Notes: generated by a model not told the origin, from the letters alone. 64,000 nucleotides of DNA from JAGWRA01 sp963711505 (GCA_963711505.1 CAVQEJ010000005.1:1-64000); one strand, 5' to 3'. Positions 18,028-26,157 are shown, counted from the first letter of the stretch. Made by a program: numbers and translations.

Positions 18028-18122
18028 GGTCTCCCCTCGGTCGGGTGGTGCAGCATCGGGCAGGCGACTCGGCAGGGGGCCGCCGACCACGAGCCGGCGC
18101 CCCCTGTCTGAAGCCCATGCGG

Positions 18123-18821
18123 CTATTGCGTGCGTTCCTTCGACGAATAGCGGTTCAGCAGATCGAGCAGCTTGTCAGCGGCCTTGGGCGGGCGCACTCC
18201 CTTCATCACGATGGTGCGGTTCTCCAGCTTCTTGCCGTAGAGGGTGGCGTTATCGTCCAGATCCTGGCGCAGCGTGGCTCCCTGCAGGGAGACGCCCGCA
18301 AACAACCCTTGCGAACGCGACCACGACAGGATGTCCGCGTGCATCTGCGCATCGGTCTGCGCCGTCGCCGTGCGGCCCACGGGGCCCGCCGCGACGGAAC
18401 CTTCCGCGCCCAGCGTGAACTTGCTCTCCAGCAGCTTCTGCGCGCCCCGTTCGGTCATGACCAGCATGATCAAGTCCGTCGACGAGCCGCCGATCTGGAA
18501 GCCCACGCTGCCGCCCTCGATGCGGACCGTGCCGGGCGCCGACCAGCCCTTGGTCTTCGTCCGACAGGAGATGTATCCCTTGCCGTACTTCCCGCCCACG
18601 ATGAACGCGGCGGTCTTCAGGTCCGGGACAATGACGATGCAATGGGCATTCTGGAGCAGATCCTGAGGAATGCCCTGGTCCGGCGCCGACATGATCTCCG
18701 AGAACACGGCCGCGGCCGCATTCAGTCGTTCAGCCGGCTCGTTGTCCGCCGCCCGCAGCGGCGAGAGCGCCACGGTCGCCGCGACAGCCGTCGCGAGCGT
18801 TGTCGCAATAATCCATCTCAC
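18123..18821 (-). CDS. SYLF (DUF500) lipid-binding domain protein
   Basis: 232 residues from GTG 18821, chosen because AAGGAAGG lies six bases ahead and it leaves a clean signal peptide (WIIATTLATAVAATVALS). The mature protein carries the SYLF/Ysc84 domain: AHCIVIVPDLKTAAFIVGG, YGKGYISCR, SVGFQIGGSSTDLIMLVM and a final SLQGATLRQDLDDNATLYG. SYLF domains bind phosphoinositides in eukaryotes. Bacterial secreted members are common in Acidobacteria and are taken to act at the envelope. It belongs to a row of envelope and stress genes on the minus strand. Confidence 0.88.
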   Translation of the reverse strand: MRWIIATTLATAVAATVALSPLRAADNEPAERLNAAAAVFSEIMSAPDQGIPQDLLQNAHCIVIVPDLKTAAFIVGGKYGKGYISCRTKTKGWSAPGTVRIEGGSVGFQIGGSSTDLIMLVMTERGAQKLLESKFTLGAEGSVAAGPVGRTATAQTDAQMHADILSWSRSQGLFAGVSLQGATLRQDLDDNATLYGKKLENRTIVMKGVRPPKAADKLLDLLNRYSSKERTQ

Positions 18822-18884
18822 GGTGCACCTTCCTTCGGCCATATCCATTACTTCACTCCGCAACAGTCTTGCGGGCGCCGCGTG

Positions 18885-19301
18885 TCAGCGTTGCGCGGTG
18901 CGCCCGAGCACGTCGTCAATCGTCTTCGCCGCATCGGCGGCCACGGCATTTGCGTCCTGATTGAGCTGGCCCGCCATGCGCTGCGCCTCGTCGATCCGCG
19001 TCAACGCTCCCTCGAGTCGCGTCGCATCGTCCTCGCGGCCGAGGTCCTTGAGTCGCGCATCCGCGTCGCGCAACACGCGGCGGGCCTCCTCGAAATGGCG
19101 GCTCGCCTCTCCGAAGTTGACGCTGTAGATCGCCAGGCGCGCATCGAGCACCGCGGCGCGCCCTTCGAGCAGGCTGTTGTGCAGCTCCGCCGTCCGGAGC
19201 GCGCGGTTGATCCCCGATCGACCCGTGGCTCCCCAGACCCACCCGACGGCGAGCGCCACCAGCAGGGCGACCCCGATTCCGGCCATGCGCTTCATCGTCA
19301 T
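18885..19301 (-). CDS. Membrane-anchored helical hypothetical protein
   Basis: 138 residues from ATG 19301. One N-terminal membrane anchor (MAGIGVALLVALAVGWVWG) is followed by a wholly helical, charged periplasmic part (ALRTAELHNSLLEGRAAVLD, HFEEARRVLRDADARLKD) that looks like two or three long helices. No family was recognised. A perfect TGTTC-N6-GAACA palindrome is centred about 80 bases upstream, within the 3' end of the Crp paralogue 3 gene, the same layout as site A. Confidence 0.6.
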   Translation of the reverse strand: MTMKRMAGIGVALLVALAVGWVWGATGRSGINRALRTAELHNSLLEGRAAVLDARLAIYSVNFGEASRHFEEARRVLRDADARLKDLGREDDATRLEGALTRIDEAQRMAGQLNQDANAVAADAAKTIDDVLGRTAQR

Positions 19302-19347
19302 CGTCTCGCCATCGTCTCGCCGCAGGGCGAGAACCTCTGCCGAAACG

Positions 19348-20052
19348 TTACCGCCCGGGCGCTGTCTGATGATGTTCCGTTTGGAACACCCCGAGACCGT
19401 CATGAACGAGGTGCACGAGGGAGGGTGTGATCCTGAGCACTCCGCGGTCCTCTTCGATGAACCCCCGCTTCTTGAGCCGGCCCATGAAGACGTTTACACG
19501 TGAGCGCGTGGTACCGACCATTTCCGCGATGATCTCCTGGGAGACGTCGGGCAGCGCACATCGGCCCCCGCGGCGTTCGTCGCAGCCGGCCAGCAGCAGC
19601 AGCGTGCGCGCCAGGCGCTGCTCGCTGGAATTGAGGAGTTGATCGGCGAGATCGGCGACGAGGCGGGTCTGGCGCCCGAGCAGGTGTGCCACGAGCCGGT
19701 CCGCGATCGCCGGCTGCGTCCGCACCAGCTGAATCATCTGCGCCTTCGCGACGACGAGCACTTCCGTCGTCGTCATGGCGGTCGCGGTTTCGCGTCGGAC
19801 GGCGCGACCGCTCAACGCTTCCTCACCCAGGAACGCGCCGGCCTCCACGAGGCCGCAGACCGCCTCCTTGCCATCGGGCGCCGTCACGGCCAGTCGCACG
19901 CGGCCTGACTCGATGTGCATCACGCTCTCGCACGCGTCGCCCTGGAGGAAAATCACGGCTCGTGGCGGGTAGCGCGTATCGGCGAAGGGGGTGCCCGTCG
20001 ATTCGAGCAGGCCCCGCACATCCAAGGTCCCACCGTTGTTCTGGGGCGGCAT
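19348..20052 (-). CDS. Crp/Fnr-family transcription regulator (paralogue 3)
   Basis: 234 residues from ATG 20052, which has GGAGG five bases upstream; a longer frame adds 22 unlikely residues. The effector domain (AVIFLQGDACESVMHIESG, then EAGAFLGEEALSG) and winged helix (VSQEIIAEMVGTTRSRVNVF) follow the same plan as paralogues 1 and 2 but are more diverged. The recognition residues TTRSRVN are identical. The C-terminus differs, ending SLVHLVHDG plus a tail. The same DNA specificity is therefore plausible, with a different signal. Site F lies inside its 3' end, pointing at the next gene. Confidence 0.9.
   Translation of the reverse strand: MPPQNNGGTLDVRGLLESTGTPFADTRYPPRAVIFLQGDACESVMHIESGRVRLAVTAPDGKEAVCGLVEAGAFLGEEALSGRAVRRETATAMTTTEVLVVAKAQMIQLVRTQPAIADRLVAHLLGRQTRLVADLADQLLNSSEQRLARTLLLLAGCDERRGGRCALPDVSQEIIAEMVGTTRSRVNVFMGRLKKRGFIEEDRGVLRITPSLVHLVHDGLGVFQTEHHQTAPGR
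19373..19388. promoter_or_regulatory. Perfect TGTTC-N6-GAACA palindrome (site F)
   Basis: TGTTC CGTTTG GAACA, inside the 3' end of Crp paralogue 3 and about 80 bases ahead of the membrane-anchored helical protein gene at 18885-19301. Confidence 0.6.
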
Positions 20053-20275
20053 GAAGACCTCCACGGCAAGGCACGTTCCGACGAAAGTCTCGGTGACACA
20101 AACACATGCAGGCTCCATGCCACTTCAGCCATTCTCTCAATTCAGGGGACGGGAGCCTGACTCGGGAAATAGTCTGCGATCCGTCGTGCAATAGTCCGCC
20201 AACCTCACGCCCGTCGGCCACGGATGCACAGCGAATAGCCGTGACCGACGGCCGATCCCACGGGGACGTGCCAGA

Positions 20276-20578
20276 TTGAACAGCGGCGAGCGCCAGAAGC
20301 GGTCAGAGTTGTCGTCGAGGAGCATCTTGCCCACTTCCACCACCATCACACGTCGGGCGGTCGCACTGTCAGGCAACCCCGGCGACGACGGGCTGCCGGT
20401 CGAGCGGCAGGAACGGACCGGGACACGAGGGAACCTGCTGCGCGGGTTGATCGACCATCTCAAGGACGCGGGGCTCCTGCTGTTGGTCGTCTTCATGGTT
20501 CCGCTGGCCATTCTCGCGGTGGGCACACCCCTCGTTCTCGTCGTGCGGCTCCTCGCGGAGATCGCTCGGCGCTGGTAG
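20276..20578 (+). CDS. Small single-helix membrane protein (start uncertain)
   Basis: Up to 100 residues. The first half is polar and may not be coding. The second half is convincing: an amphipathic helix GLIDHLKDAGLLLLVVFM, a membrane span through LAVGTPLVLVV and the end RLLAEIARRW. A similar end (VVRALVALARRW) is encoded at about 22200-22236. No ribosome site was found for ATG 20276, and an internal start is possible. Function unknown. Confidence 0.45.
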   Translation: MNSGERQKRSELSSRSILPTSTTITRRAVALSGNPGDDGLPVERQERTGTRGNLLRGLIDHLKDAGLLLLVVFMVPLAILAVGTPLVLVVRLLAEIARRW

Positions 20579-20652
20579 TCATCATGATGACGATCGGATT
20601 CTTTTCAACGAAGATGCCGGCCCGATGGGCGGACGAGTCGAGAAGGAGAACC

Positions 20653-20865
20653 GTGCCGACATCCGAGTCGCTCCAACAGCCCGAATGGTGGCTGGGTTTC
20701 ACCTGCCCGAGTTGCGGCGCCCCGGCCGCCGTCGAACGCCCGCACGGCCGGTCAACGACCGACGCCGTGTCCAGCGCCAGCTGGCGCATTACCTGTCCGA
20801 GTTGCGGTGTGACCCAGTACCACGCGCCTCGAACCGCGATGATTCAGATACGGATTTCACACTGA
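20653..20865 (+). CDS. Small zinc-ribbon protein
   Basis: 70 residues from GTG 20653, with AAGGAG four bases upstream. Two CPSCG knuckles (GFTCPSCGAPAAVERP and WRITCPSCGVTQYH) about 30 residues apart can hold one zinc ion, as in a rubredoxin-like ribbon. The ORF could start upstream at ATG 20584, but the ribosome site favours the GTG. The DNA- or protein-binding role is unknown. It lies in a cluster of short plus-strand genes between Crp paralogue 3 and the cold-shock gene. Confidence 0.65.
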   Translation: MPTSESLQQPEWWLGFTCPSCGAPAAVERPHGRSTTDAVSSASWRITCPSCGVTQYHAPRTAMIQIRISH

Positions 20866-21220
20866 CACGCTGCCATCGCCGGCGGAGCCGGTGCAGTCGC
20901 GGCTCTGGCGATCTTCGGATGTCGCCGCACATCGTCGCCCGTACGGATGGGCGATCGTGTATAGTGAATGGCTGAGCCCGCCAGCGTTCGAGAAGTGCCC
21001 CCTCCCTGACATTCGAAGGGTGCGCGCCGACCGGCCCAATTGTGGTCCCGTGTCGAGCGCACGTTCACGCGACTCAGACCTGACACGGGTCGTCCGGCGC
21101 CACGATCGCGAGATCAGGTGGCGATCCGGCAGGCCGGTCTCGAACGGGCCGACGTCCATCCCCGGCCGATCGGCCGAGGAAACGCCGCGCCATCGAGGCA
21201 AACGCGAAGTGGAGGGACCG
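20866..21220. other. Gene-free stretch
   Basis: 355 bases without a convincing gene. A possible -10 box TATAGT is present near 20960, but no good -35 box is seen. The end carries GGAGGG, the ribosome site of the next gene. Confidence 0.4.
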
Positions 21221-21364
21221 ATGTCCGAACGAAACGGCGACCGCGCGAGATTCCAGAAGGACCGGAAACGCAAGCTGCGTCAGCGGCAGCGGATTCAGGC
21301 CCTCGTCAAGGCGGTGCGGTCGCGCAGCCAGCCGGTCGACCAGAGCAAGCGATCGGAGGCCTGA
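21221..21364 (+). CDS. Very small basic protein
   Basis: 47 residues: MSERNGDRARFQKDRKRKLR at the start, then QRQRIQALVKAV and a Ser/Arg tail. ATG 21221 has GGAGGG four bases ahead, a strong ribosome site. Similar short, highly basic proteins with the N-terminal SERNGDRARF-type motif are, as far as I recall, widespread in soil bacteria; their function is unknown. It stops two bases before the next gene's ATG, so the two are co-translated. Confidence 0.6.
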   Translation: MSERNGDRARFQKDRKRKLRQRQRIQALVKAVRSRSQPVDQSKRSEA

Positions 21365-21366
21365 GC

Positions 21367-21879
21367 ATGACGACCGGCGTGAAGACAGCCGACTGGGTCA
21401 AGCGGATCGCCGATGACGAGCGGCGGCGGGACGCGGTGCTCACCGGGGAGCGGGAGGCCGCCACGCGCAAGGCGGATCTCGTGCGCCTGCACGGCCGGCA
21501 GCTCCTGGACGACCTTCGTGCCGCAGTCGCGCGCGATATCGAGGCCTTCCGCGACGAGTTCGCGGGGGATCCCGCGCGCGACATCGTCCTGGATGACGCG
21601 GATGGCGCGGAGGGATTCGTCGTGCGCAAGCCGCCCTCTCCGGCCGTGACACTCAGTGTCGCCGCCCATCTGGACGAGCCGGCCGGCCTGGCGTGCCACT
21701 ATCAGTTCACGTCGACCAACGGCCTTCCGCCGCGCGAGAGCCGTCTCGAACTCGTGTTCGCGCCCGATGACGCGGACACGTTGCGGCTCGCCACGCAACA
21801 TGCGGGGCGGGTGTTCGCCAGTGCCGACGCCCTGTCCGAGCACCTGCTGGGCCCGGTCTTCACCGGGCGCCCGCGGTAA
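21367..21879 (+). CDS. Hypothetical protein
   Basis: 170 residues, soluble. Residues 1-70 are helical and charged (RIADDERRRDAVLTGEREAA, LDDLRAAVARDIEAFRDEF). Residues 75-170 look like a small beta-rich domain (AVTLSVAAHLDEPAGLACHY, ESRLELVFAPDDADTLRLA). There is no signal peptide. The start ATG 21367 follows the stop of the small basic protein by two bases, so they form one unit, which ends just before the cold-shock gene. No family was recognised. Confidence 0.65.
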   Translation: MTTGVKTADWVKRIADDERRRDAVLTGEREAATRKADLVRLHGRQLLDDLRAAVARDIEAFRDEFAGDPARDIVLDDADGAEGFVVRKPPSPAVTLSVAAHLDEPAGLACHYQFTSTNGLPPRESRLELVFAPDDADTLRLATQHAGRVFASADALSEHLLGPVFTGRPR

Positions 21880-21951
21880 TCCACGCATCGACATGATGTG
21901 CTCGACCGGTTCACTTCCACGTTCGTAACTGACCTCTTTCAAGGAGATTCC

Positions 21952-22150
21952 ATGAACGGCACGATCAAACGACTCGTCAGCGACAAAGGGTTCGGCTTCA
22001 TCCTGGCGGATGATGGCAACGAGTACCTTCTTCCACAACTCGGGATGCACCGAGACGCACTTCGACGATCTTCGCGAGGGACAGGCCGTGACGTTCGATC
22101 GCGGACAGGGCCCGAAGGGTCCCCGCGGCGAGAACGTCAAGCTGGCCTGA
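21952..22150 (+). CDS. Cold-shock (CspA-type) protein, frameshifted
   Basis: About 65 residues. ATG 21952 with AAGGAG upstream gives GTIKRLVSDKGFGFILAD, which includes the RNP1 motif KGFGFI. One extra C near 22026 shifts the frame. Dropping it restores EYFFHNSG (RNP2), then THFDDLREGQAVTFDRGQ and the end GENVKLA at the TGA ending 22150. Cold-shock proteins bind single-stranded RNA and DNA as chaperones. The break is most simply a sequence error, because both halves are otherwise perfectly family-like. Confidence 0.82.
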
Positions 22151-22556
22151 GTGGACGGGCCGGGTGCGGACGCGACCGCTTCGCACCCATCGTCCTCGTC
22201 GTGCGGGCCCTCGTGGCGCTCGCGCGACGTTGGTAGTAATCGGCCGCCGCGGCGAATTCCCGTTCGCCTGAGCGGCCAGCGAAGGCAGGCCTGACGCTGC
22301 CCGGTCGATCCGGGCGCGGCGGAACCCTGATACAGGTCGTGGATGCTGCGCTGGCGCCAGCCACGCAGCGTCCCCCGACGCCAGCGCTCCGCGCGCGTTC
22401 GCAGGCACGATCAGAATCCGGCGCAACGCCGGTTCCGGGCCCCCCGGCTCCTCTTCTTCCGTGTGCCACTCCCGCCGTTGTTGACGTATACTGCTGAGTT
22501 AATTTCAGTTTCCGGTTACTGGCGGCGAGAGCCCCAATCGGCAGAGGGTCCCCATC
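22151..22556. other. Gene-free stretch
   Basis: 406 bases without a convincing gene. A short plus-strand frame ending VVRALVALARRW (about 22200-22236) resembles the C-terminus of the membrane protein at 20276-20578 and may be a remnant. A TATACT box near 22486 could be the -10 element for the ankyrin gene. Confidence 0.4.
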
Positions 22557-24554
22557 ATGATGCGCAGACTCGTGCGCCTGTCCTTGAGCCTGGTCGTGGC
22601 CGCGTTCGTCCTGGTGCCCCTGTCGACGATGTCGACGATGTCGACGATGTCGACACTGTCGGCCGCCCCGAGCGATTCGCCGGTGGCCGACGCGGCGATG
22701 CACCGCGACGCCGCCGCGGTGAAGGCGCTGCTCACCGAGGGCGGCGACGTCAACGCCGCGCAGGGCGACGGCATGACGGCGCTGCACTGGGCCGCGCGCA
22801 ACGGCGACGTCGACCTCGTGCAGATGCTCGTGTACGCCGGCGCCAACGTACAGGCGACGACGCGTCTCGGCGGCTATACGCCGCTGCACATGGCGGCCAA
22901 GGACGGACGCGCGGCGGTCGTCGAGGCGCTGCTGAAGGCCGGCGCCGATCCGAAGACGCCGACCTCGTCCGGCGCGACGGCGCTGATGCTGGCGGCCGCC
23001 GCCGGCAACACCGACGCCCTGACGGCCCTGCTGAACCACGGCGCCGACGTCAACGCGCGCGAGTCGGCCAAGGGCGAGACGGCGCTGATGTTCGCCGCCG
23101 CCTACGGCCGCGTCGATGCCGTGAAGCTCCTCCTGCGGCATGGCGCCGACACGAAGGCGACGACCACGGTGCTCGACTGGGAGAAGCTGCCCAGAAGCGA
23201 TCCGCGCCTGCCGTATGCCACCTTCGCGAAGGCGTTCGGCGTGAAGCTGCCGGGGCCCGGCGCGAAGAAGCCGGAAGGCGCCGGCGCGGCCGGAGGCGCG
23301 AAGCCGGCCGACAGCCCGAAGGACGCCGAGGCCGCGCCGAAGGCGCCAGCCGCCGAAGCCGCCGCGAAATCGTCGCCCACCGAGGAGGCCAGCGCGAAGG
23401 CCCCGGCTGCGGAGGCGTCCGCGAAGGAGGCTGCCGACGAAGCCGCGCCGAAGGCGACACCGGGAGCCGGCATTCCCGACAAGAAGGGCCTTGACGCGAA
23501 GAAGGCCGGCGCGAACCAGGCGGCGGTCTTCCTCGAGTTCATCGGCGCGTACGTCAAGCTGGTCGGCACGCAGGGCGGGCTGACGCCGCTGCTCTTTGCC
23601 ACGCGCCAGGGCCATGTCGATGTCGCGCGCGCGCTGCTCGACGGCGGCGCCGACGTCAATCAGGTCGATCCGGCCGATCACACGAGTCCGCTGCTGAGCG
23701 CGATCATCAACGGCCATTTCGATCTGGCCGAGCAACTGCTCGCCCGGGGCGCCGATCCGAACGCGATGCAGGTGAACGGCGTGACGCCGCTCTACGCGGC
23801 GCTGAACTGCCGGTGGGCCTCACGCACGCTCTATCCGCAGCCGACGGCCTTCCGGCAGCAGCAGACGACCTATCTGCAGCTGATGAAGGATCTGCTGGAC
23901 CGCGGCGCGAAGCCGAACGTGCGGCTGAAGGAGAAGGTCTGGTACTCCGAGTACAACTTCGACCTGTCGGGCGTGAATGAGACGGGTGCGACGCCGTTCT
24001 GGCGCGCCGCCTATGCCGACGACGTCGACGCCATGAAGCTGCTCGTCGAGCACGGCGCCGATCCGAAGATTCCGACGACGAAGCCGAAGGGGTTCGTCTC
24101 GGGCGGCGCGGGCAATTTCGGCGACCCGAAGCCGAAGGTCGATCCGTCGGGCCTGCCGCCGGTGAAGGTCGGCGGTCCCGACGTGACGCCGCTGCTCGCG
24201 GCCTCGGGTGAAGGCTACGGCGTCGGCTTCGCGGCCAACTCCCACCGCTTCGCGCCGACCGGCATGCTGGCCGCGGTGAAGTACCTGGTCGAGGTGCTGC
24301 ACGCCGACGTCAACGAAGTCGACGCCGACGGCAACACCGTGCTCCACAACGCCGCCTCGCGCGGCGACGACGCGATGATCCTCTACCTGGTGTCGCGCGG
24401 CGCCAACGTGAAGGTGGTGAACCGGAAGGGCCAGACCGTGCCGGACCTGGCCAACGGCCCCGTGGAACGCATCAGCCCGTTCCCCGAGACGATCGCCCTG
24501 CTCCAGAAGATGGGCGCCCAGTTGAAGCACAAGTGCATTTCGTGCGGGGGGTAG
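22557..24554 (+). CDS. Secreted ankyrin-repeat protein
   Basis: 665 residues with an N-terminal signal peptide (LSLSLVVAAFVLVPLS) followed by the odd STM repeats. Four or five ankyrin repeats lie at about 45-205 (GMTALHWAARNGDVDLVQML, GYTPLHMAAKDGRAAVVEAL). A low-complexity Ala/Lys/Glu/Pro linker spans about 225-315, with four or five further repeats at about 335-640 (GLTPLLFATRQGHVDVARAL, GNTVLHNAASRGDDAMILYL). The C-terminus is KHKCISCGG, with a lone CxxC. Export plus ankyrin repeats suggests protein binding in the periplasm. The CxxC tail could bind metal or haem-like cofactors, but a CH following the pair is absent. Partner unknown. Confidence 0.85.
   Translation: MMRRLVRLSLSLVVAAFVLVPLSTMSTMSTMSTLSAAPSDSPVADAAMHRDAAAVKALLTEGGDVNAAQGDGMTALHWAARNGDVDLVQMLVYAGANVQATTRLGGYTPLHMAAKDGRAAVVEALLKAGADPKTPTSSGATALMLAAAAGNTDALTALLNHGADVNARESAKGETALMFAAAYGRVDAVKLLLRHGADTKATTTVLDWEKLPRSDPRLPYATFAKAFGVKLPGPGAKKPEGAGAAGGAKPADSPKDAEAAPKAPAAEAAAKSSPTEEASAKAPAAEASAKEAADEAAPKATPGAGIPDKKGLDAKKAGANQAAVFLEFIGAYVKLVGTQGGLTPLLFATRQGHVDVARALLDGGADVNQVDPADHTSPLLSAIINGHFDLAEQLLARGADPNAMQVNGVTPLYAALNCRWASRTLYPQPTAFRQQQTTYLQLMKDLLDRGAKPNVRLKEKVWYSEYNFDLSGVNETGATPFWRAAYADDVDAMKLLVEHGADPKIPTTKPKGFVSGGAGNFGDPKPKVDPSGLPPVKVGGPDVTPLLAASGEGYGVGFAANSHRFAPTGMLAAVKYLVEVLHADVNEVDADGNTVLHNAASRGDDAMILYLVSRGANVKVVNRKGQTVPDLANGPVERISPFPETIALLQKMGAQLKHKCISCGG
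22620..22655 (+). repeat. 9-bp tandem repeat (TGTCGACGA)x4 in the ankyrin gene
   Basis: Four near-identical copies of a 9-base unit encode STMSTMSTMSTLS right after the signal peptide. It does not break the frame. Confidence 0.85.
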
Positions 24555-24743
24555 GGACGAAGATCGTCGGACTCCGGGCTCCGGGCTCCGGGCTACAGTC
24601 CTGACGGTGGCGCTCACGGTCGATCGCCGGGAGCGCCACATTCCTGCCGCCGCTGCGGCGTGTCCTGCCGCGCGCCCACCTTCCGCCCTTCGTCTGCACC
24701 GCGCTCGCCGCCGTCCCTTGATGCCCCACCTCGGCGGAGTCCG

Positions 24744-25055
24744 TCAACGCTGCTCTTCCTGAATCGCCCGCGTCTCGGCGATGACGGCATTGAAGATGCG
24801 CACGACGGCCTCGGGAGACAGACATCCCTGCGCGGCGTGACGGACAGCCGAGAGCACTTCGTCCTCCCGGTTGTCGCAGCGGAGGGGCAGTTCCTGAGCC
24901 CGCTTCAGCTCTCCCAGAGCGAAACCCAGGCGCAGGCGCTCGGCGAGCAGCGCCACGATGACACGGTCGAGACGGTCGATGTCGGTCCGATGGTGCGACA
25001 ACGGATCGACCGCTGATATCGGCTGTTCCGGATGATCGTACGGGTCAACGTGCAT
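24744..25055 (-). CDS. aroQ: Chorismate mutase (AroQ class)
   Basis: 103 residues from ATG 25055. It turns chorismate into prephenate, the branch point to Phe and Tyr. The all-helical AroQ pattern is clear: DIDRLDRVIVALLAERLRL (helix 1 with the active-site Arg), the catalytic Lys in GELKRAQ, DNREDEVLSAV (the RE pair) and the last helix AVVRIFNAVIAETRAIQEEQ. It is monofunctional: no prephenate dehydratase or dehydrogenase is fused or adjacent. Upstream lie a Phe/Tyr-rich leader peptide and a terminator/antiterminator pair, so expression is most likely set by attenuation. The N-terminus has about 25 extra residues. Confidence 0.9.
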   Translation of the reverse strand: MHVDPYDHPEQPISAVDPLSHHRTDIDRLDRVIVALLAERLRLGFALGELKRAQELPLRCDNREDEVLSAVRHAAQGCLSPEAVVRIFNAVIAETRAIQEEQR

Positions 25056-25074
25056 GGTCGGGCTCCAGAAAAGC

Positions 25075-25107
25075 AAAAAGCCCGCTCTCCTCTCGGAGTA
25101 GCGGGCT
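25075..25107 (-). terminator. Intrinsic terminator of the aroQ attenuator
   Basis: In the minus-strand RNA, AGCCCGC pairs with GCGGGCU and CUCC with GGAG around a GAGA loop; five U follow at once. It lies 20 bases before the aroQ ATG, so it ends transcription before the gene. Its 5' arm (25095-25103, CGCUACUCC) can instead pair with GGGGUAGCG at 25141-25149, which overlaps the leader stop codon. Confidence 0.85.
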
Positions 25108-25149
25108 GTGATCGACTCGGTGAACTGGCTCAGATCAGTGCGCTACCCC
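25095..25149 (-). promoter_or_regulatory. Antiterminator pairing of the aroQ attenuator
   Basis: GGGGUAGCG (25149-25141, containing the leader stop codon) pairs over nine positions with CGCUACUCC (25103-25095), with one G-U wobble. This excludes the terminator hairpin. The upstream CCCG at 25159-25162 can pair with the CGGG just before the stop and forms the competing first hairpin. A ribosome stalled on the Phe/Tyr codons would free the second strand and allow read-through to aroQ. Confidence 0.75.
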
Positions 25150-25259
25150 GTGCTGGACCGGGAATAGAAGTAGTAATAGAAGGCGTAAAACGAGGCGAAC
25201 GCAGACACACGTCCCGCGGCCTGGGGTTCGGCGGTGAGGGCTCGGGTGGTCCGGTTCAT
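25143..25259 (-). CDS. Phe/Tyr-rich leader peptide of the aroQ attenuator
   Basis: A short reading frame of 38 codons (ATG 25259), or 21 codons from GTG 25208, ending at TAG 25143. Residues 21-32 are FASFYAFYYYFY: nine aromatic residues of twelve, four Phe and five Tyr, encoded at 25164-25199. Such runs are typical of pheA-type leaders, where a ribosome stalls when charged tRNA is short. The predicted promoter places RNA start near 25264, which would leave ATG 25259 almost leaderless, so the shorter GTG form may be the real one. The peptide itself needs no function. Confidence 0.8.
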   Translation of the reverse strand: MNRTTRALTAEPQAAGRVSAFASFYAFYYYFYSRSSTG

Positions 25260-25270
25260 GGCGCCCTTCA

Positions 25271-25300
25271 GAAATAGTCCGGGGAGCGCCATGGTGTCAA
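25271..25300 (-). promoter_or_regulatory. Candidate sigma-70 promoter for aroQ
   Basis: A perfect -35 TTGACA (25300-25295) and a weak -10 TATTTC (25276-25271) are separated by 18 bases. The likely RNA start is near 25264, just ahead of the leader peptide. Confidence 0.5.
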
Positions 25301-25368
25301 GCGTCTCGTAAGCGCAGTTTCGCACCGGTTTCATCTTTCATCGATGGCCCCGCGCGGGCCGGCCCCCG

Positions 25369-26157
25369 CTACGTCGCCGCCTTCGATTGCACGGCACTGA
25401 TCTCGTCCCGGGAGATCTTCTGCACGCTGCGCGGGTTGAAGGTCTGAGAGGTCCCGACGCGGAGGGCGACCTCGATGCGGCCGCCGGTGAGGACGAAGAA
25501 CTGCAGCAGGAAGCCGCCGCCCTGCATCGGCTCCACCTGATACTGATCGCGCGGCAGATGGCCCACCCACTCCGGCATCTGGCCGATCACTGCCGCATCG
25601 GCCGCCAGGTCCGGCGGCAACGCGAGAATCAGCGTTCCCGGCTGCTCGCCGAGCGACTCGGCGATCCGGAGGCGGGCGCCGGCCATGAAGCGGACCAGCG
25701 TAGCCGCGAAGGCGGCGTCCGGCTCGCCATGGCGCTCGGGTGGCACGATGCCCCATGTCAGGTGATGGATGAAGGGGTTGCCATGGCCCTGGCTCAGCAT
25801 GTGGTCGCGCGCGGCGGCATCCACCGGGTGCACCACAGCCACGTAGTCGAACCAGCCCTCGGCGCGGCGCGGACTGTCGGCCGGCAGCTGCGCGGAGACG
25901 TTGATGTAGTCCTGCCCGTCGACCGGTGAAGGATAGCAGCGGGCATCCCAGCCCGACACGTAGCCGAGCCGCTTCAGCGGGCCGGCCACCAGGTGCGGGG
26001 GATCGGTGAAGATGGCGGCGTGATCGAGATTCGGCTTCAGCGGCACACCGGCCTGCGCGATGCGCGAGGCGAGCCGCTGCGCCTCATCGAAGCGCTCGAC
26101 CGCGTTGTCGATCTGGAAGTAGTTGGCGAAGTCGGCGGGCAGGCGGCAGACGCTCAT
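25369..26157 (-). CDS. Hypothetical protein, VOC-like
   Basis: 262 residues from ATG 26157, soluble. Segments such as LDHAAIFTDPPHLVAGPLK and GNPFIHHLTWGIVPPERHG, and a C-terminal beta-rich part (GGGFLLQFFVLTGGRIEVAL), loosely resemble a vicinal-oxygen-chelate or glyoxalase fold, but I cannot place it in a family with confidence. An upstream extension in the same frame is Arg/Pro-rich and was not used. It is 55 bases downstream of the CsgG-like gene on the same strand, so the two may be an operon. Confidence 0.55.
   Translation of the reverse strand: MSVCRLPADFANYFQIDNAVERFDEAQRLASRIAQAGVPLKPNLDHAAIFTDPPHLVAGPLKRLGYVSGWDARCYPSPVDGQDYINVSAQLPADSPRRAEGWFDYVAVVHPVDAAARDHMLSQGHGNPFIHHLTWGIVPPERHGEPDAAFAATLVRFMAGARLRIAESLGEQPGTLILALPPDLAADAAVIGQMPEWVGHLPRDQYQVEPMQGGGFLLQFFVLTGGRIEVALRVGTSQTFNPRSVQKISRDEISAVQSKAAT

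Noticed and set aside
23250..23470. Ala/Lys/Pro/Glu repeats in the ankyrin gene as a separate repeat element
   Set aside because: The DNA copies are too diverged to call a tandem repeat; it is a low-complexity linker.
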